NCBI RefSeq assembly: GCF_032062135.1
Contig: NC_092869.1
Span: 47,226,163 to 47,290,162, forward strand
Direction: 5' to 3'
DNA: 64,000 nt
DNA from: Pyxicephalus adspersus
Taxonomy: Eukaryota > Chordata > Amphibia > Anura > Pyxicephalidae
A model generated the notes under the pieces. The model was not told where the DNA came from and ran no database searches. It was given only the letters and a program-made list of their open reading frames with translations. Made by a program: the position numbers and the translations under genes. Positions 33,851 to 46,479 of the stretch are shown here, in pieces (position 1 is the first letter of the stretch; each line of letters starts with the position of its first letter).

Positions 33851-35331
33851 AAGACTAACATTAGTGAATCTGCACAAAAAAAGCTCCGTGTTCTACTTTT
33901 ATTTGCAATTACAAAGAGCCAGAAAAGGTGAGGAAAGGAGTAAATGTGATCACTTTAAAGTCTACTCTAAGTTTCTTTTTTCTTTTTTTTTGTTTCCCCT
34001 AATCCCTGTGTTAAAAACAAGTTCCCATTCCAAACTGTCTGGAGCATTACTGGATCTCCTTGAGCAAAATTGTGTCATTCTGCATACTTCCGTATTCCCA
34101 TGCTCCTAAAGCTGGAATTCTGCTGCAAATTGATTATGGGTCACGCTGAGCCAAAGGGGTTTGGCGCACCCCAGTCTTATGCCCCCAGAATTGGATTTAT
34201 TGTGCTCTGTCCTAGGCCATTTTTCCTGCCTTAAAAAAAAGGCTGCCACTGTGCCATAAAACAAATGCATTCTGATGGGCCCTCCTTCCCAAATACTAAC
34301 TCAGGTCCAGAATCACCAAGTTTGCTTTTCAAAAGGTGATTTTCCAATGACAATGTGCAAATTCCTACATATGTATCTTGTGGCTAGGGATGAGCTAAAT
34401 GACCAACCTATTTGCAGTTTTTGCTAATTTAGGATATAATTGTACAATGCATACAAAGCCAGCCCTAACACCCAGCATCATTTAACCTTTCTTTTAGCTT
34501 TCACAAGTTAGGGAAAGGCAAAGAAAATAAGGATGAGCATAGAAATGTGACCTATTCAAAGTTCAAGTTGAAGTTTAACAACTCAAGTTGGATCAAATTA
34601 CAGAAAACTTTTACCGGTAGTGTGGCATTGAAATTACCAGGAAAATGGACAAATTTACAACTTGAAAGTGACCCTAATGTCTCTGTTTTCTGTTCTGCTC
34701 AGAAATCTCATTTACCCTAACAACTCCTCTTAGTGTTAGGGAAGCATATGCAAGCCTTGATTCTATCAGAGATAGCAGAATTTGTCAATTTCCCTGGATG
34801 ATGATAGATATTGCTGTAGCATATTCTCTGTGGAAGAGAGCATTGATTCTACATAAAAGTCAAAAAGAAATTCTGTTGTGATTGTCCAATTTGAACTAGT
34901 CAAAGGCCATCAAACCTTAAATAACTTTTTTGATTTTTTTTTTTTTTGATGCATTACATTTTGGCAAATTTGACCTTTTGTAGTGGAAAATTAGTTTCAA
35001 ACAAATAGTCATAGAGTCCTAGAAGATAATAAATTACTTTAAGTATGGGGATTGTGAAATAATACAATCAATGCATTTCATGGATTTTGGCAATATAACC
35101 CAAGTTGTGATCAGGGCTCTAAGGTGGCAGAGGGTCTGGCTACTGTCCTGTGATGGTAGCAAGGGGAGGGGTATCTCTGTGGCATGAGTCCTTCTTGCTT
35201 CTCTTCTATGTAGCTGCCTCACCCGTGTTAGGCTGTTAAACTGACTGGGCATATTTGCTTATTACTCCAGGAGGGCAGCTCTCCCGGTGTAGTATGTGAA
35301 TCAGCTGGCCAAGCTTTGTTGCCACTTCCTG
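33851..35331. other. No gene; possible GGGATGAGC-family fragment near 34385-34545
   Basis: TAGGGATGAGCTAAATGACC starts at 34385, and aaggatgagcatag follows at about 34529. These may be remnants of the TA-flanked foldback family, but no arms could be matched. The remainder is featureless. Confidence 0.3.
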
Positions 35332-36093
35332 ACTGGTGTTGGTCGAATATCTCTATTCAATTCGATCATATAGTAAGATATTGTTTGGGTGATCAAATGC
35401 CGAATTCAAACACCATTGAAGTCAATAGTGGGAGAATTCGGGTTTTTTTTTTTATAGGGACCATTAAGGTCAAATTGCTTTTGCAGCCCTTTACTAGTTG
35501 TATGTGTTCTTGGATAGAGTTTCTCTATCTAAGAACACAGGGCACTAGATGTGATGAATGGGGAAACTTGTCATGTGACCATGGGAACCGAACCTCAGAT
35601 GAACTCTGCAGTTCCACTACGATCCCCAGGGCACTATAGGTTAATTAACTTGTAGTGCCCGGGGGATCACACACTCTTCTCAATGATTGCAGACTCAGCT
35701 GCAATTATTGAGAAGATGCCTCACAAGTATCTCTTACTCTGTAACACACACAGTAATATGATATATTTGTTACACTTTTCTCGCAGTGGATAAAAGAAAA
35801 ATGTAACAAATGTTTTAGAATATTACTGTGCTGGAAAGTGTGTTACAGAGTAAGAGATATCATGTCATTGTAGGATAACCTGTATAAAAAGAAAAAAATT
35901 AGTTAACTAAACACCAAACACTCAATAAATTCATTTAACATTAATTTTTATTTTTTTAACACTTTTTTTTTTACATTTTTTATCCAAATTTTTGCAGTTG
36001 AATCTCGTTTTTTTTCGAGTCGGGTCTATTCGAAATCTAACAGCCATATTCGGGTCGAATATAAGGACAACCTGAATTCGAACACCAACAGTA
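35332..36093. mobile_element. Foldback DNA element with (T)GTTGGTGTTCGAAT-type ends
   Basis: The left end tggtgttggtcgaatatc and right end attcgaacaccaacag are inverted. An inner inverted pair cctcacaagtatctcttact, ctctgtaacacac and tgttacagagtaagagatat flanks a short spacer. The segment ccccagggcactataggtta, then acttgtagtgcccgggggat and actcttctcaatgattgcag also occurs inside the GGGATGAGC family (55762-56319 and 61199-61640), so the interior module is shared between elements with different ends. No coding capacity. Confidence 0.65.
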
Positions 36094-36157
36094 TTCCTGA
36101 CCACATGCAGTCATTCCAGCTTCCCCTGCTCACCATTTCTCATATCTAGTTTCTTAA

Positions 36158-36857
36158 CCTCCCGACTGTTAAGCCTGACCTTGGTACGGGCTAAAAAAAA
36201 GTGCTATTTTGGTTAACCCCGAGATTTTCCCTACATTAAAATCCCCACTTACCTGGTCCCGCTGTGCTCATCCAGCGTCGTGTTCGTGTTCCAGCGTCGT
36301 CCTCCGTCGATCGTCGAATAAATACAAAGTAAATAACTGGTAAATTCAAACGCTCATTTTGTATTGGATTGAATACAAACTCCCATTTCCAATACAAAAA
36401 AATAAATAAGATAAAAGTAAATAACTTGGAAATTCAAATTCATATTTTGCACTGGATTGGATACAAACTCCCGTATCCAATCAAATACAAAATAATTCAA
36501 AACAAACTCCAATAAATACACAATCAAAGTTTTAAAAATTGCCACACTAGGGAGGTGTTTTAGAATAATATAGTACTTTACAATATACAGAGTTATTGCT
36601 TTTTCAGTATTTTTGATTTGTTTATGTAGTCATGTTTAAGCTGATTTTTGTGTTTTCCCTTTAATTTTATTAAAAGTATTTTTTTTTTTTGCATAATTGT
36701 GTGTTTCAAACATTTTTTATATTCATAATATCTACTAGACCCTTGTTCGAACATATTTCTGTAAGTTACAGGTCTACAATTTAAAAAAAAAATTTCATGA
36801 AAAACAGTGTACCGCTTTTGGTACAGAAATCTAGACCTCAGTGTAACGCCCAGGAGG
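36158..36857. mobile_element. TTAA-flanked non-autonomous DNA element (piggyBac-like)
   Basis: Flanked by TTAA at 36154-36157 and 36858-36861. The ends cctcccgactgttaagcc and, inverted, cctcctgggcgttacactg match in register. TTAA duplication is the hallmark of piggyBac-type transposition. The interior has two diverged units of about 100 bp sharing agtaaataact, ggaaattcaaa, attggat and gatacaaactcccgtatcca-like words (36320-36500). No transposase remains. The outer CCTCC rather than CCC start leaves some doubt on superfamily. Confidence 0.75.
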
Positions 36858-36861
36858 TTAA

Positions 36862-38269
36862 AGTGGGATTGGTGGACCATGCTTGTTGTTGGCAAAGCAG
36901 CCTAATGTAAAAACATTTTAACAAGGTGACAATGTAATGGTAAATTAGGCAACACCTGGTCACCCTTTAACAAAGTGCTCCTGAGGAACCTTAATGGCAT
37001 TCTTTAAAGAATACTGCAAATTAAAAAATATAAATCAATGTTCCAACTTACTATACCATGTTGATGTAATATAAGTGGGTTCAGATTCACTTTATTTAGT
37101 AATTTTTATTAAATATTGACCAATCACATAGACCAACTTTAAAAATCAGGCTGCATTTGTTTTTTTTTTTATTATTATTATTCTATGGCAGGCGTCTAAA
37201 AAAACAGAAATGTTTGCTGAATATTCTTAGTTGCCGAGCTTGGAAGTGATCACATCCACACAGACACAGTGCTCTGTTACCTATAACCATTATCAGTGAC
37301 CTTTACTGTAATGAGTGCTTTTACGTTAGCTGGCAGGACTATCTACTTGCAGTGTGTAGCACAGTGATATATATCTTGTCACTGAAATACAAGGACTTTA
37401 TATATCACATCTTTACATGGGCAGTAAACATACAGCCAGTTCAAACAAACGTTTCCTTTTTTTATATGATGGGTTTTTTTTTTTCCCCTATCAGGGAGAT
37501 TCATGTTCAGGGACTCAACAATAAATAAGAGGAAATCTGTCCTTAAGTGAATAAAATCTATTCTTGGATTGAGAAGAGATTTGGGTTGGATCACAGACCA
37601 CTCACTAGGTATTTTTTTGCATATTACTTGGGAATAATGAACATTATATAATAATAATAATGAACAGCCAAAATTCAACTCTAGTCCATCATTGAAATAG
37701 TAAGTGGTCTGTTACAATTACCGAGAAGTACATAGGAAATGGATCTGTTTATAAATGTTTTTATTCACCCAATATTTACACAAATTTGCATATTTTTGAC
37801 ATTGGATTCAACTGGAAAATATGATTTTTCAATTGAATCCATAGAGAAATTTTTTTTTATTCCTTTAATAGTAGAGGCTCAATATACTAAGTGGTCAATA
37901 TAATAACTTCCTTATTTCAGAAAGTTGCCTTCAGCACCCCATCCACCCATCCTACAAGCCACGATGTGCCCATTGCTTGGAAAAACACAAAAACCCAGTG
38001 GTGACATCATTGGACCTAAATATATTATGCAATGAAAAGTAAAATGAAGTTTTGCCATCACATTTAAAGCCACATTGCATTTTTTTTTTAATTAAAGCAT
38101 AGCCAAGAGTTGTGCTTAACAATTGGCTTTGGTGGTCAGCGGTTTTTGGATAATTGGGTAATTATGATGATATTTATATCACTTCAACAACAAATGTTTT
38201 ATTTTTCAAAGAATTCTACCATTGATTGGTTCCTTTCAGATCCCAGTTAGATTCCTCACTCTATTTCCC
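36862..38269. other. No gene recognised
   Basis: AT-rich DNA with several T or A runs. No repeat ends recognised. The 99-residue minus frame at 37379-37678 has no motif. Confidence 0.3.
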
Positions 38270-38560
38270 CCAGATAGTTAAACATAAAACATTGGTTAGA
38301 TACAATACGCATTCCGCTTTGCTTCTTGTTCCACGCTCCGGTTTTTATAAATGAGTCTCACAGTTTCCCCAAATCACTTCTCGATAACTAATAACGAGTG
38401 AAGTGATGTTCTGTCTTTAGAAAATCACAGCTGCGGTAATACATGTGAACAAATTACATCAATGATACCCAACAATGAGTTTGAAAATAGGAAAGCTGAA
38501 TGAGCAAGTGATGTAAGCTGTGCTTTATTCTGTGATTTACAGAAACACTAAAAATACGCA
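38270..38560. promoter_or_regulatory. Putative conserved noncoding element
   Basis: Repeat-free with CpGs in an AT-rich context (tacgcattccgctttgcttc, ctcgataactaataacgag, cacagctgcggtaatac). The middle forms a short near-palindrome, ctcgataactaataacgag. Composition only. Confidence 0.25.
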
Positions 38561-39067
38561 AAAAGAGAGATCATTCATCCGGGGTTATTCTTTAGTATTG
38601 ATCGGTCAGCCTTTTGATTATTATCAGTATTCAGATATCATTTTTATATATCAACATCAATATCCCAGTCACTTTTTTGAATCAGAGGAATGGCATAATG
38701 TTTTATTTGTCTGAATATCCCAATCTGTTGAACATATATAGGATCAGACAGTCCTGGAATCTGGACATCTGTTGTTTATGAATCACATGATATGACAACA
38801 TGATTAAAGTTTACATGAATCACAAATTAACAGATCACCGATCTATAGATTTATCTCGGCCTTTTCTGTGTTTTCGGTGCATGGAAATTGTTATTAACAT
38901 AATCTAGGTCTATCTAAGTCTATAATTTAACCACTGACCAAATCCAAAAAATAAAACAATAATTTACTGTAATTAACAATTAAATAGAAAGGAGACATAT
39001 TCCGGTGCCCATCTGATCCAAATTTGTATGAGCTCATAAAAGCACAGTTTGAAAAAGTTTCTCCCTG
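38561..39067. other. No gene recognised
   Basis: AT-rich DNA leading into the polypurine tract. Confidence 0.3.
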
Positions 39068-39897
39068 AGACAGAAAAGGGTTGGAAATAAAGAAAGAAAA
39101 AGGGGAGAATGAGGGTGATAGAAAAGTGGGAGAAATGAGAGCGGAAGAGGGAAATGAGCACCTACAGGGAACGAAAGAGGTGGTGATGATTGGGAGGAGA
39201 AGTAAAAGAAAATTAGAAGATATGGAGGAGAGGGAGGATATGAGAGACGAGAAAGGGAGAAGAGGAAAGGAAAGGAGAGGGGAACAGAGGGGTGAAAAAA
39301 AAGGAGAAATGGAGAAGAGATGATAGGAGAGAAAAGGAAATGGGAAGTTAGGAGAGGGTAAAGGGAGGCGTAAAGAAGAGATTAGAAGAAAGAGGAAGGA
39401 AGGGGAGGAGAGGCAGTTAGAGGAGCAGTAACAGAGGGAGTAGGATATATGAAGTATATAAATTAACAGAAGTAGTAAGGACAGGGAGACATGAGAGTAA
39501 GGGAGAATTAGAGGACACAGAGTAGAGGGTGTAGAAGAAAGAGGAGAGAGTAGAAGCGTAAGAGAGTGTAGGGTGGGAACATTAAAGAGAGAGGAGAATG
39601 CAAGAGGAGAGGAAAAGAGAAGAAAGGGAGGAGAGGGCATGCGGAGAAAGGTGAGTGTAAGGGACAGAGGAGCGTGAGTATGGATATGAGTGGGGGAGTA
39701 TGATAGAAATAGAAAGAAAGACTAGCGAGTATTGGAGAGAAAGAGAAAAAAAAAAAAGAAAAAAAAAGGAGTGTAAAAGTAAAAAGTCATCTCAACAATG
39801 CAGAAAAATAGGGTAAAGAGGAGTTTGAAAGAAAACGAAAACAACAAGAGAAGGAAAACTGATGAGAAAATGACGAAGAAGAAAAGAAGGGAGGATG

Positions 39898-39936
<39 letters not shown>

Positions 39937-39940
39937 ACAA
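39068..39940 (+). repeat. Long polypurine (GA-rich) tract ending in A38
   Basis: About 870 bp in which the + strand is overwhelmingly A and G, with few pyrimidine interruptions, ending in a run of A (39898-39935). The long minus-strand frame here (237 residues, Ser/Leu/Pro/Phe only) is the translation of the complementary pyrimidines, not a gene. Such tracts can form triplex DNA. Confidence 0.9.
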
Positions 39941-40440
39941 AGTGCAGCTTTTCAATATCTAGAAATACTCGTCTCCAAATAGCTTTGTTCATGAGTAAGA
40001 TACAAGTTCTTCTCAGCAGTTTATTTGCAGTTATGTTAATAAACTCTGCCTTTAAATTAACAATATCTATATTTTTTTTTCATGAAATAGTATTAATGGA
40101 AATTTTTCAGGATCATTACCCACCTTCCCACTCGCTGAGCGTGAACAGAATGATCATTCCGCGACTGATACAATTTTATTAACCAGCGTGAAATGGGGCT
40201 GCCAGGTCCTGTGGTTATCTAGCGCACTCCAGCTCAGTGCTGGCTTCTGGGGTCGTGTAATTTTGTGAGTCAATTAGGACTTTATGGTGAACTGACTAGT
40301 TATTTTCCATCGAAATATGCAAATGACGCATGTTTCATTTCGACAACCTGTTTTCCACAAATCAAATTGGGCCAGGCAATAAAATAGTTTTTTAATGAAA
40401 TTTTGAATAACTTGCAACGTCTTTTTTCTATTTTCAGCTA
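39941..40440. promoter_or_regulatory. Putative conserved noncoding element (best part 40100-40440)
   Basis: Repeat-free. 40170-40290 has balanced composition (ggggctgccaggtcctgtgg, gcgcactccagctcagtgct). 40310-40350 contains a perfect octamer-type site in gaaatatgcaaatgacgcat, followed by TAATGAAATTTTGAATAA words. No open frame of note. Composition only. Confidence 0.3.
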
Positions 40441-40589
40441 CAGTAACCTTTTTCCAATTTAGTCAGTCATTAAATAAGAAAATGTAGCAAGAAAACATTC
40501 AATAAAACTACAATAATTCATTTATGAGCGTGATTTTAAAAACAGTAACCATTAAAGTTATCATAAGAAAGTATTTTTCTTTCTTTCAG

Positions 40590-40677
40590 CCTTTCTCACC
40601 CACATGGAAGAGCTCTGGGGGAAAGAGAAGAACACAGACTGGGAGATAAAATCCTGGAATTCTGAATTTGAAGTCAG
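40590..40677 (+). CDS. Candidate coding exon (88 bp), gene unknown
   Basis: The acceptor is strong (tttttctttctttcag at 40574-40589). The donor is CAG followed by GTATCA, acceptable but not consensus. The open frame reads FLTHMEELWGKEKNTDWEIK and continues SWNSEFEV, entering in phase 1 and leaving in phase 2. Its charged, tryptophan-containing composition is unlike random AT-rich translation. I do not recognise the protein, and its phase does not tell whether it belongs with the 4868/6001 candidates 35 kb upstream. Confidence 0.3.
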
Positions 40678-41063
40678 GTATCATTTTATTTGCTTGGATC
40701 ATTTTCTGCTTTATTCTTCCAAATGGCCATTGGAATATTTACCACATTTGTGCAAATGCATTTTAATTCCATGGCCTTCATCCATCATCTGAAATCTGCA
40801 TTGGTAAATCCAGCTTTTGGAACATTGGCTGCATTCATAATGGATTCAACATTATATTTGTCAGAATCAAACCTACTATCAGATATATTTTTCACCAGTG
40901 CATCATATATCTCAGTGCATGCATCAGTGTAACACATTCTTCTTGGTTCTCACCAAAATCACAGTACACGTGCTGACAATATCTTTATTTGCTTTTTTTC
41001 CAAAAATCTGAGATGATTAGGCATCATCCAGGGTCACCAACTACTTCCTGGACTGAGATACTG
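40678..41063. other. No gene recognised
   Basis: Open frames continue past the candidate donor but without motifs. Otherwise AT-rich. Confidence 0.3.
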
Positions 41064-41314
41064 AGGTTTATTTACTAAAGGAATAATAACCGTTTACTTA
41101 AACAAGTGAATTATCCTGACAAGTCAAAAATACCCAATCACGTGCAAGGAAAAGTAGGAAAATAGGATTTTGCATGTTGAAGAAGTTTGCTTGTGATTGG
41201 ATGATTGAATTTTAGAAGAGCTTCATCTCATTTACTATGTTGAGTAAAATAACTCTTGCAGAGATAATTCCCTTTGCTATGCAAAACACCTACATTTCTT
41301 TAATGAATCAACCT
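41064..41314. mobile_element. MITE with AGGTTTATTTACTAAAG-type inverted ends
   Basis: The left end aggtttatttactaaagg and right end tctttaatgaatcaacct are imperfect inverses. The interior has opposed copies of a word, caatcacgtgcaaggaaaa and gcttgtgattggatg, so the whole is a degraded palindrome. Related to 53606-53811 and 47277-47402. Confidence 0.65.
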
Positions 41315-42823
41315 TATGATGTTGAGAATAAAAGCAGACAGGAAGCAAAATGGTCCACCTGTGTGAAAGGGGTCCTGGTCTTGTGAAGGCACCCATATTC
41401 GGCCATGTTCTTCATCAAGCATTTTGACACATCTGGACTTATGGGGAAGCTACTACTTAAGTCTTCTGCTCCTACTTACGGTAAGTCTTGCGTGTAGAGT
41501 TATTGGATGTACTCATTAGTATCTGACCATACATTGGGATGTGGCACCAACATTTCCTGGCCAGGGGACTTGATGTCCCTGCACATAGCAAGAAATGAAA
41601 ATGCCACCAACTCTGTGATCTCCTTACATTCTATCTTTCTTCTGTCCATTATCTAATAGGGCTCACATTAAAATGCAACATTCTACTATCAAAGCTGCTC
41701 CATCAGCCGACCAATGAAGCCGCTTAAAGCAACTTATGATGCAGTTTTGCTGAAGGCTGCACAATGTCTGCAACATTACAAAAACAAACTTCCTGTCTTC
41801 AGGTGGCATTGTTACTCATTCATACATACAGTACAGTAAATGAGTCTTGTCACATAAGGCTGGAAGAGTGGTACTGGAAGGATCTTCGGGTTCAAATAGA
41901 GGAAAAATACTAATGTAGCCACCAATTCAAACAGTTGGTAAGCTGCTATATGTTTATTAAGTTAGGATACACCCTATTCTCCTCCCCAAAAGTCTTTTCC
42001 TCCAAAATTTCACTTTTCACCCGAAACACCCTTCCAGGCCTGTCTATTATTCTCCATCAGTACCATGGGCATCTGTGATACTTTTACAGGGGTGCTTTGA
42101 TGCAGATAAATCAAATTCTGCAATATATACCCAGTCCTGTTATATATATAGCTAGTATGGAGCTCTCCTTTACACCCTAGAGAAAAAAATATTATAAACA
42201 TACACAAACTCCAGAGGTCAATTTATCCATGAAATCCCCCCCATACACAGCTTGAAAACAGGTAAAACCTCATTTATGGTTCAGTGCAGTCATGAGGCTG
42301 GAACGTCACAACACCTGAATTCTGCAGGCACGGCCTACGTCCTTTTGTGTGTTTTGAGGATTCAACCAGCATGTAATAAGGTCGGTGTCACTTAGCCATA
42401 ACTGTACTTCCAGTGTGCTTGTTATCCCTTCTATGGGCCTACCGGGATATGGGGACAAACATTGTTAAATGCACTTCTTTGTTCTTTACATTAACACGAA
42501 TATGACTTGTTAGCAGTCAGCAGATGGTTTTTGCTTGTTTCTTTTTTTAGGGTGTCTATTATTTTGTGATGCATTCCAAACATGTCATTGTATCACCTTC
42601 ATGTTATTTCATGAAGATCAAAGTTTAGATGTTTAGTCTGCATGATTAGGTTTGGATAGCTAAGATTAATTTTGGGGGGGAAAATCCCTAATGACCCCAA
42701 TGAAAAAGTCGTGATGTCCTTGGATGGCTCATGAGGTTTGGAGGTTTGTCTTTTATTAAAAAAATAATCAGCCTTAGGGGATCTTTCAACATTCGTAGGA
42801 TAAAATTGAGTTAGGTACTCAAA
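41315..42823. other. No gene recognised
   Basis: Mixed DNA; 41640-41900 and 42240-42480 have near-average GC but no repeat ends or exons that I can support. Confidence 0.3.
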
Positions 42824-42825
42824 TA

Positions 42826-43162
42826 GGGATGAGCAAGATTTCTCACGAAAATTTCCTCGAACTTTCGATGGGTCTGCAAAATTTCCGTTTTCGTAAAACC
42901 ATCAAAAGATCGAGGAAATCATTACGATCCCTAGAACTAGATAAGTACAGCCCGGTGATTGTGGAAACTGAACTCCAGATGAACTCTCAATGGAGAAACT
43001 CCATTGAGAGTTCATCTGCAGTTCCACTGCAATCCCCAGCCCTGGAAATCCTGTGTGCGATCCCCGGCACTGGAGTTTAAACAGGGACAAGTCTCCCCAT
43101 TCAACACCTCCAGTGCTTTCTGATTGGCTGAGGAAAGTTTTAAAAACTCGCTCGCTCATCCC
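42826..43162. mobile_element. TA-flanked foldback element, GGGATGAGC family
   Basis: TA at 42824-42825 and 43163-43164 flanks ends GGGATGAGC and GCTCATCCC. A central perfect inverted pair, gatgaactctcaatggag and ctccattgagagttcatc, forms a hairpin. TA duplication is characteristic of Tc1/mariner-type transposition. The segment gcgatccccggcactggag to ctgattggctgaggaaag recurs at 61540-61627. Non-coding. Confidence 0.85.
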
Positions 43163-43611
43163 TACTCTTAAATCTCTTTCTTGTCTTTTAAAATATTAAG
43201 GAGTGTGCCAAGCCATATATATTGGTTAAGATAAAGTCTTCATGAAAAAAAAAGCGTTCTTAAGGAAAGGACTGCCAACACTTTTTAGGGAGTATTAAAA
43301 GCTTGTTCAGGACATTGGTTTAGCAGCTAATAAAGTACCAAAGCCATCTGTATTTAAGGATTTCCATACATCTGCATGTACTTTCTTCCATTGGTTAAAT
43401 ATCAAGGTAATACCACAAAGGTTATACATCACTAACATTTTACAAAAATAGCAGGGTGCCCATTAAATACACAATTTATCTTCAATAAAATGAAATTAAC
43501 GGCCTCTGTTGAGATGAAATCTTAAAACTCCACCCTACTCCAGCTGTATGTGCTGGTTTTGTGACTTGGAGAGCAGTCTTTCAACCATACACGAAGGAGA
43601 AAAAATAAAAA
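43163..43611. other. No gene recognised
   Basis: AT-rich DNA without repeat ends. Confidence 0.3.
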
Positions 43612-44028
43612 GAGTAACTAAACTCAAAACAGCAAATATAAAAAAAAAAAAAAAACAAACACACTTACCTTCAATCACGCAGGGCAATCCAATCCCTCCG
43701 GGGTTGTCCTGCATCGGGTCCCACGTCGTCCCTTCTTCCTGTTTTGCATTCTACATCACCCAACCCAGGCGCGTGATCAGGTAACGTAGGATGAAAAAAA
43801 AAATTTGCCTATCTCACTGCACATGTGTGATATTGGCAAATTTTTATCTTTGTGCAAAAAGGCTCCTTCAAGGCCGATTGCCTAGGCGATCAAGAATTGG
43901 GGGGTGTTGCTGCACAAAAAGTGTGTTGCATTAAAAAAAAAAAAAAACAAACAGAATGCTTAGTTTTTATATAAGGGTGTCTACCTTTTATGTAAAGTGA
44001 AAATTCGGAGTTTAGGTACACTTTAAGG
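43612..44028. mobile_element. MITE with CCTTAAAGTG-type end
   Basis: The right end, inverted, reads ccttaaagtgtacctaaact; the left reads gagtaactaaactcaaaac and has lost its outermost bases. The interior has A15 and A13 runs and opposed words gcctatctcactgcacatg and ttgcctaggcgatc. Related by ends to 7314-7641. Confidence 0.5.
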
Positions 44029-44390
44029 AATCACCTGGAATTTTATATACACAACCAACTCCTATGTAAATATACTACACAAACACAGGTACACCAAGAT
44101 GTGATTTCTCTTTGAGCAAAAGGGTTTATTTGGTTGATAACATGATGATGCGTACTTCAACAAGTTCATAATAACCATAGTCATTTTATTGAATAATATA
44201 TTAACAAGGGAACATTGAATAATATCTTACTATCTAATATTTTTAAACGCAATAATTCGTCAATACAAGTCTATTGGTTCAAATGAGCTGTGTTGTTTTA
44301 TAATTTCTTACCAATCCTTATATCACATCGCGTTTCGCAAAAATTCTTCCTCAGTGGATGTAGGTAACTAAGCATCAAAGACTAGATAGA
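44029..44390. other. AT-rich repeat arm with core motif at 44328-44355 (minus strand)
   Basis: catcgcgtttcgcaaaaattcttcctcag is the recurrent core on the minus strand, nearly intact in its CGCGTTTCGC half. AT-rich sequence with gggtttatttggttg lies 200 bp upstream, as in other copies. Confidence 0.55.
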
Positions 44391-44772
44391 CTGGTCAGCG
44401 AGAAAATTTTGGTGGTCCATGGCTATGGCCTTTCCCCCCCCCCCCGCAGAGTCAGGAAAAGGATCCTGCTTGGGGGGGGGGGGGGGGGCACACCGGTCAA
44501 AGCCTAGGACCATGGTCCCCGTACGGATCACAGGTTGAGATCGAACGGATCACAAGGTTCAGAGTGGTGGGCAAGATTTTTCTCTGGACACAACCCACCC
44601 ACTCTCCCATCGTAGGCTCAGACCTGCAAAATGAGTGGGGCAGATTCTGACATCGTGATGTCACTCCGGGGGAAGTTTCTTCCCTTTGATTGACACACGG
44701 CTCCCTGCGCATGTGTGGTCTGGAGTCTGTAAAAGGAGTGGTCCGTGAGCTCCAAAACGTTGGCGACCACTG
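44391..44772. mobile_element. hAT-like MITE (CAGTGGTCGCCAAC ends)
   Basis: The right end, inverted, reads cagtggtcgccaacgttttg; the left reads ctggtcagcgagaaaatttt then ggtggtccatggc. The body shares aaggatcctgcttgggg, gcacaccggtcaaagcc, aacccacccactctcccat and acacacggctccctgcgc with 51064-51375. It contains C11 and G17 runs (44437-44447, 44472-44488). No clear 8-bp duplication remains. Confidence 0.75.
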
Positions 44773-46479
44773 ATATAGAAGATAATTGGTCAATTTGTAT
44801 ATATCAGAACTATAAACACAGCTATAGATAGCTAAACAAAAATATTTATGGTATGCAAATCCCTGTGAACCATACTTCCCCTCCTATTAAGCAGAGCACA
44901 GTGGGGCCACTTTTTCATCCATTCACCTCTCCTCTCCACAGAGTAGGACGGTGCTGTGTACAATGCTCTTTTGCTCATCTGTCACAGGAAATGATTACAA
45001 AAGATTTTTTTTTCTCTGACAATCTTCAGACGTCTTTATGAGAATTAGGGCTCAACAGCACAGCCTGCTCCAGATCCCAACCCATGATTAGACGGGACGC
45101 ACCGGTGACCTCATCCATATTTGTCAAATACAAATCAATAAAGCCTGGATTAGCTTCTAGGACTGCTCTAAATACAACTTCAATAACTTATTGTAGTGGT
45201 ATATAAAATGCATACAATGATTGTTAACTGAACACAAATCTGGATTGGATGCTGCTTTTCCTATCAGCCTGGAACTCAACTTTAACTGTTAATTTGCATT
45301 TTGATGGAGAATGGGAAAAGTATTACTAATTTATGTAGGCAGGGGCTAACAATGTACTTGCCATTGTTCATTGTAGGCCAGATAATTTGCATTCAAACTT
45401 CATCTAATTCCAGTATGATCCCTTAGCAAGAATGAAAACATTACGACAGAGAGATCAGCAAAATGTCACCGATATCCACTCTTCAGGGGTTTTCCCAATC
45501 TGGGGTGGATGTTGACCTAGAGAATGGGTTCACATATCTCATACTGACTATTAAACATATTAAATATATTTTACATCCATTCCCAACTTTGCATACCAGA
45601 AGGTTTTTTTCTTCCTTTCAGTAGGGGATACAGTACATTCTTGATTTATTACACTGTTCTTTCTAAAAGTGCATTGGTAATGTGTGAGCTAGGAGACCAG
45701 CCGAATCAAAGACACAAAGAATTGCTAAAGATCAATACCATACAGACTCCTCGCTTCTTTTCTTGTGCTTTAGTGACCTTAAGATGCCATAAATGATTTA
45801 TAGTGAGTTTGCTTTTTCAATGGTGGCAATCACTAGTTCATTACAAGTTGTCAATCTGGAGGCTTTGTTGGGGAGGAAAGCACCAAAAGCTGAGACATCA
45901 TCAAACGAGAAGTGATTTAGCTTTCATAAGGACGCAGCTTATCTGCTGTCTGTTTATCTGGAATTTGAATTTCAAGACCGACATTGCTGTTCCCATGGAA
46001 GTACATATGCATATCCCATAGCTTGGTCATACTTAATTTTTAAAAGCAAAACCCGTGAACACTATTACACATATAGTAAAAAATGTGATACATTGTTCCG
46101 TCAAATTTTGAAGTAGAAAGCTGAACAAGGCAAAGAAGTATCATAAAGCGGAACCTAGGCAAAAACCTGTGCAGCTTGCCTGGCACATCACATATATTGG
46201 CAGCATTCTCAGCAGCCTAATGGATAATTTTTCTACATACAAATACTATCCAAATAGCTTGCATGGCACACTGAGCAAATGGGTTGTTATTCATGCAGCC
46301 TGCCTTGGACACCAAATGCACAGTATGGTATCTACAATGGGATGAAAGGGAGAGTGGGGGATAGTTGCACCTGGACTTCAAACATGATTGGACCTACATA
46401 AGTGGAAGACCACTACACCAATCTAATAAGAGACCTGAGTCTGCTTTACTGGAGACCTTAAAACACCCAGTATACAGGC
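44773..46479. other. Long stretch without recognised gene or repeat
   Basis: AT-rich single-copy-looking DNA. Open frames at 44853-45041, 45803-46021 and 46365-46601 show no motif; the last overlaps the following repeat. Confidence 0.3.

Noticed and set aside
38927..39640. 237-residue open frame on the minus strand
   Set aside because: It is almost only Ser, Leu, Pro, Phe and Ile because it translates the complement of the polypurine tract. No stop codons are expected in such sequence.
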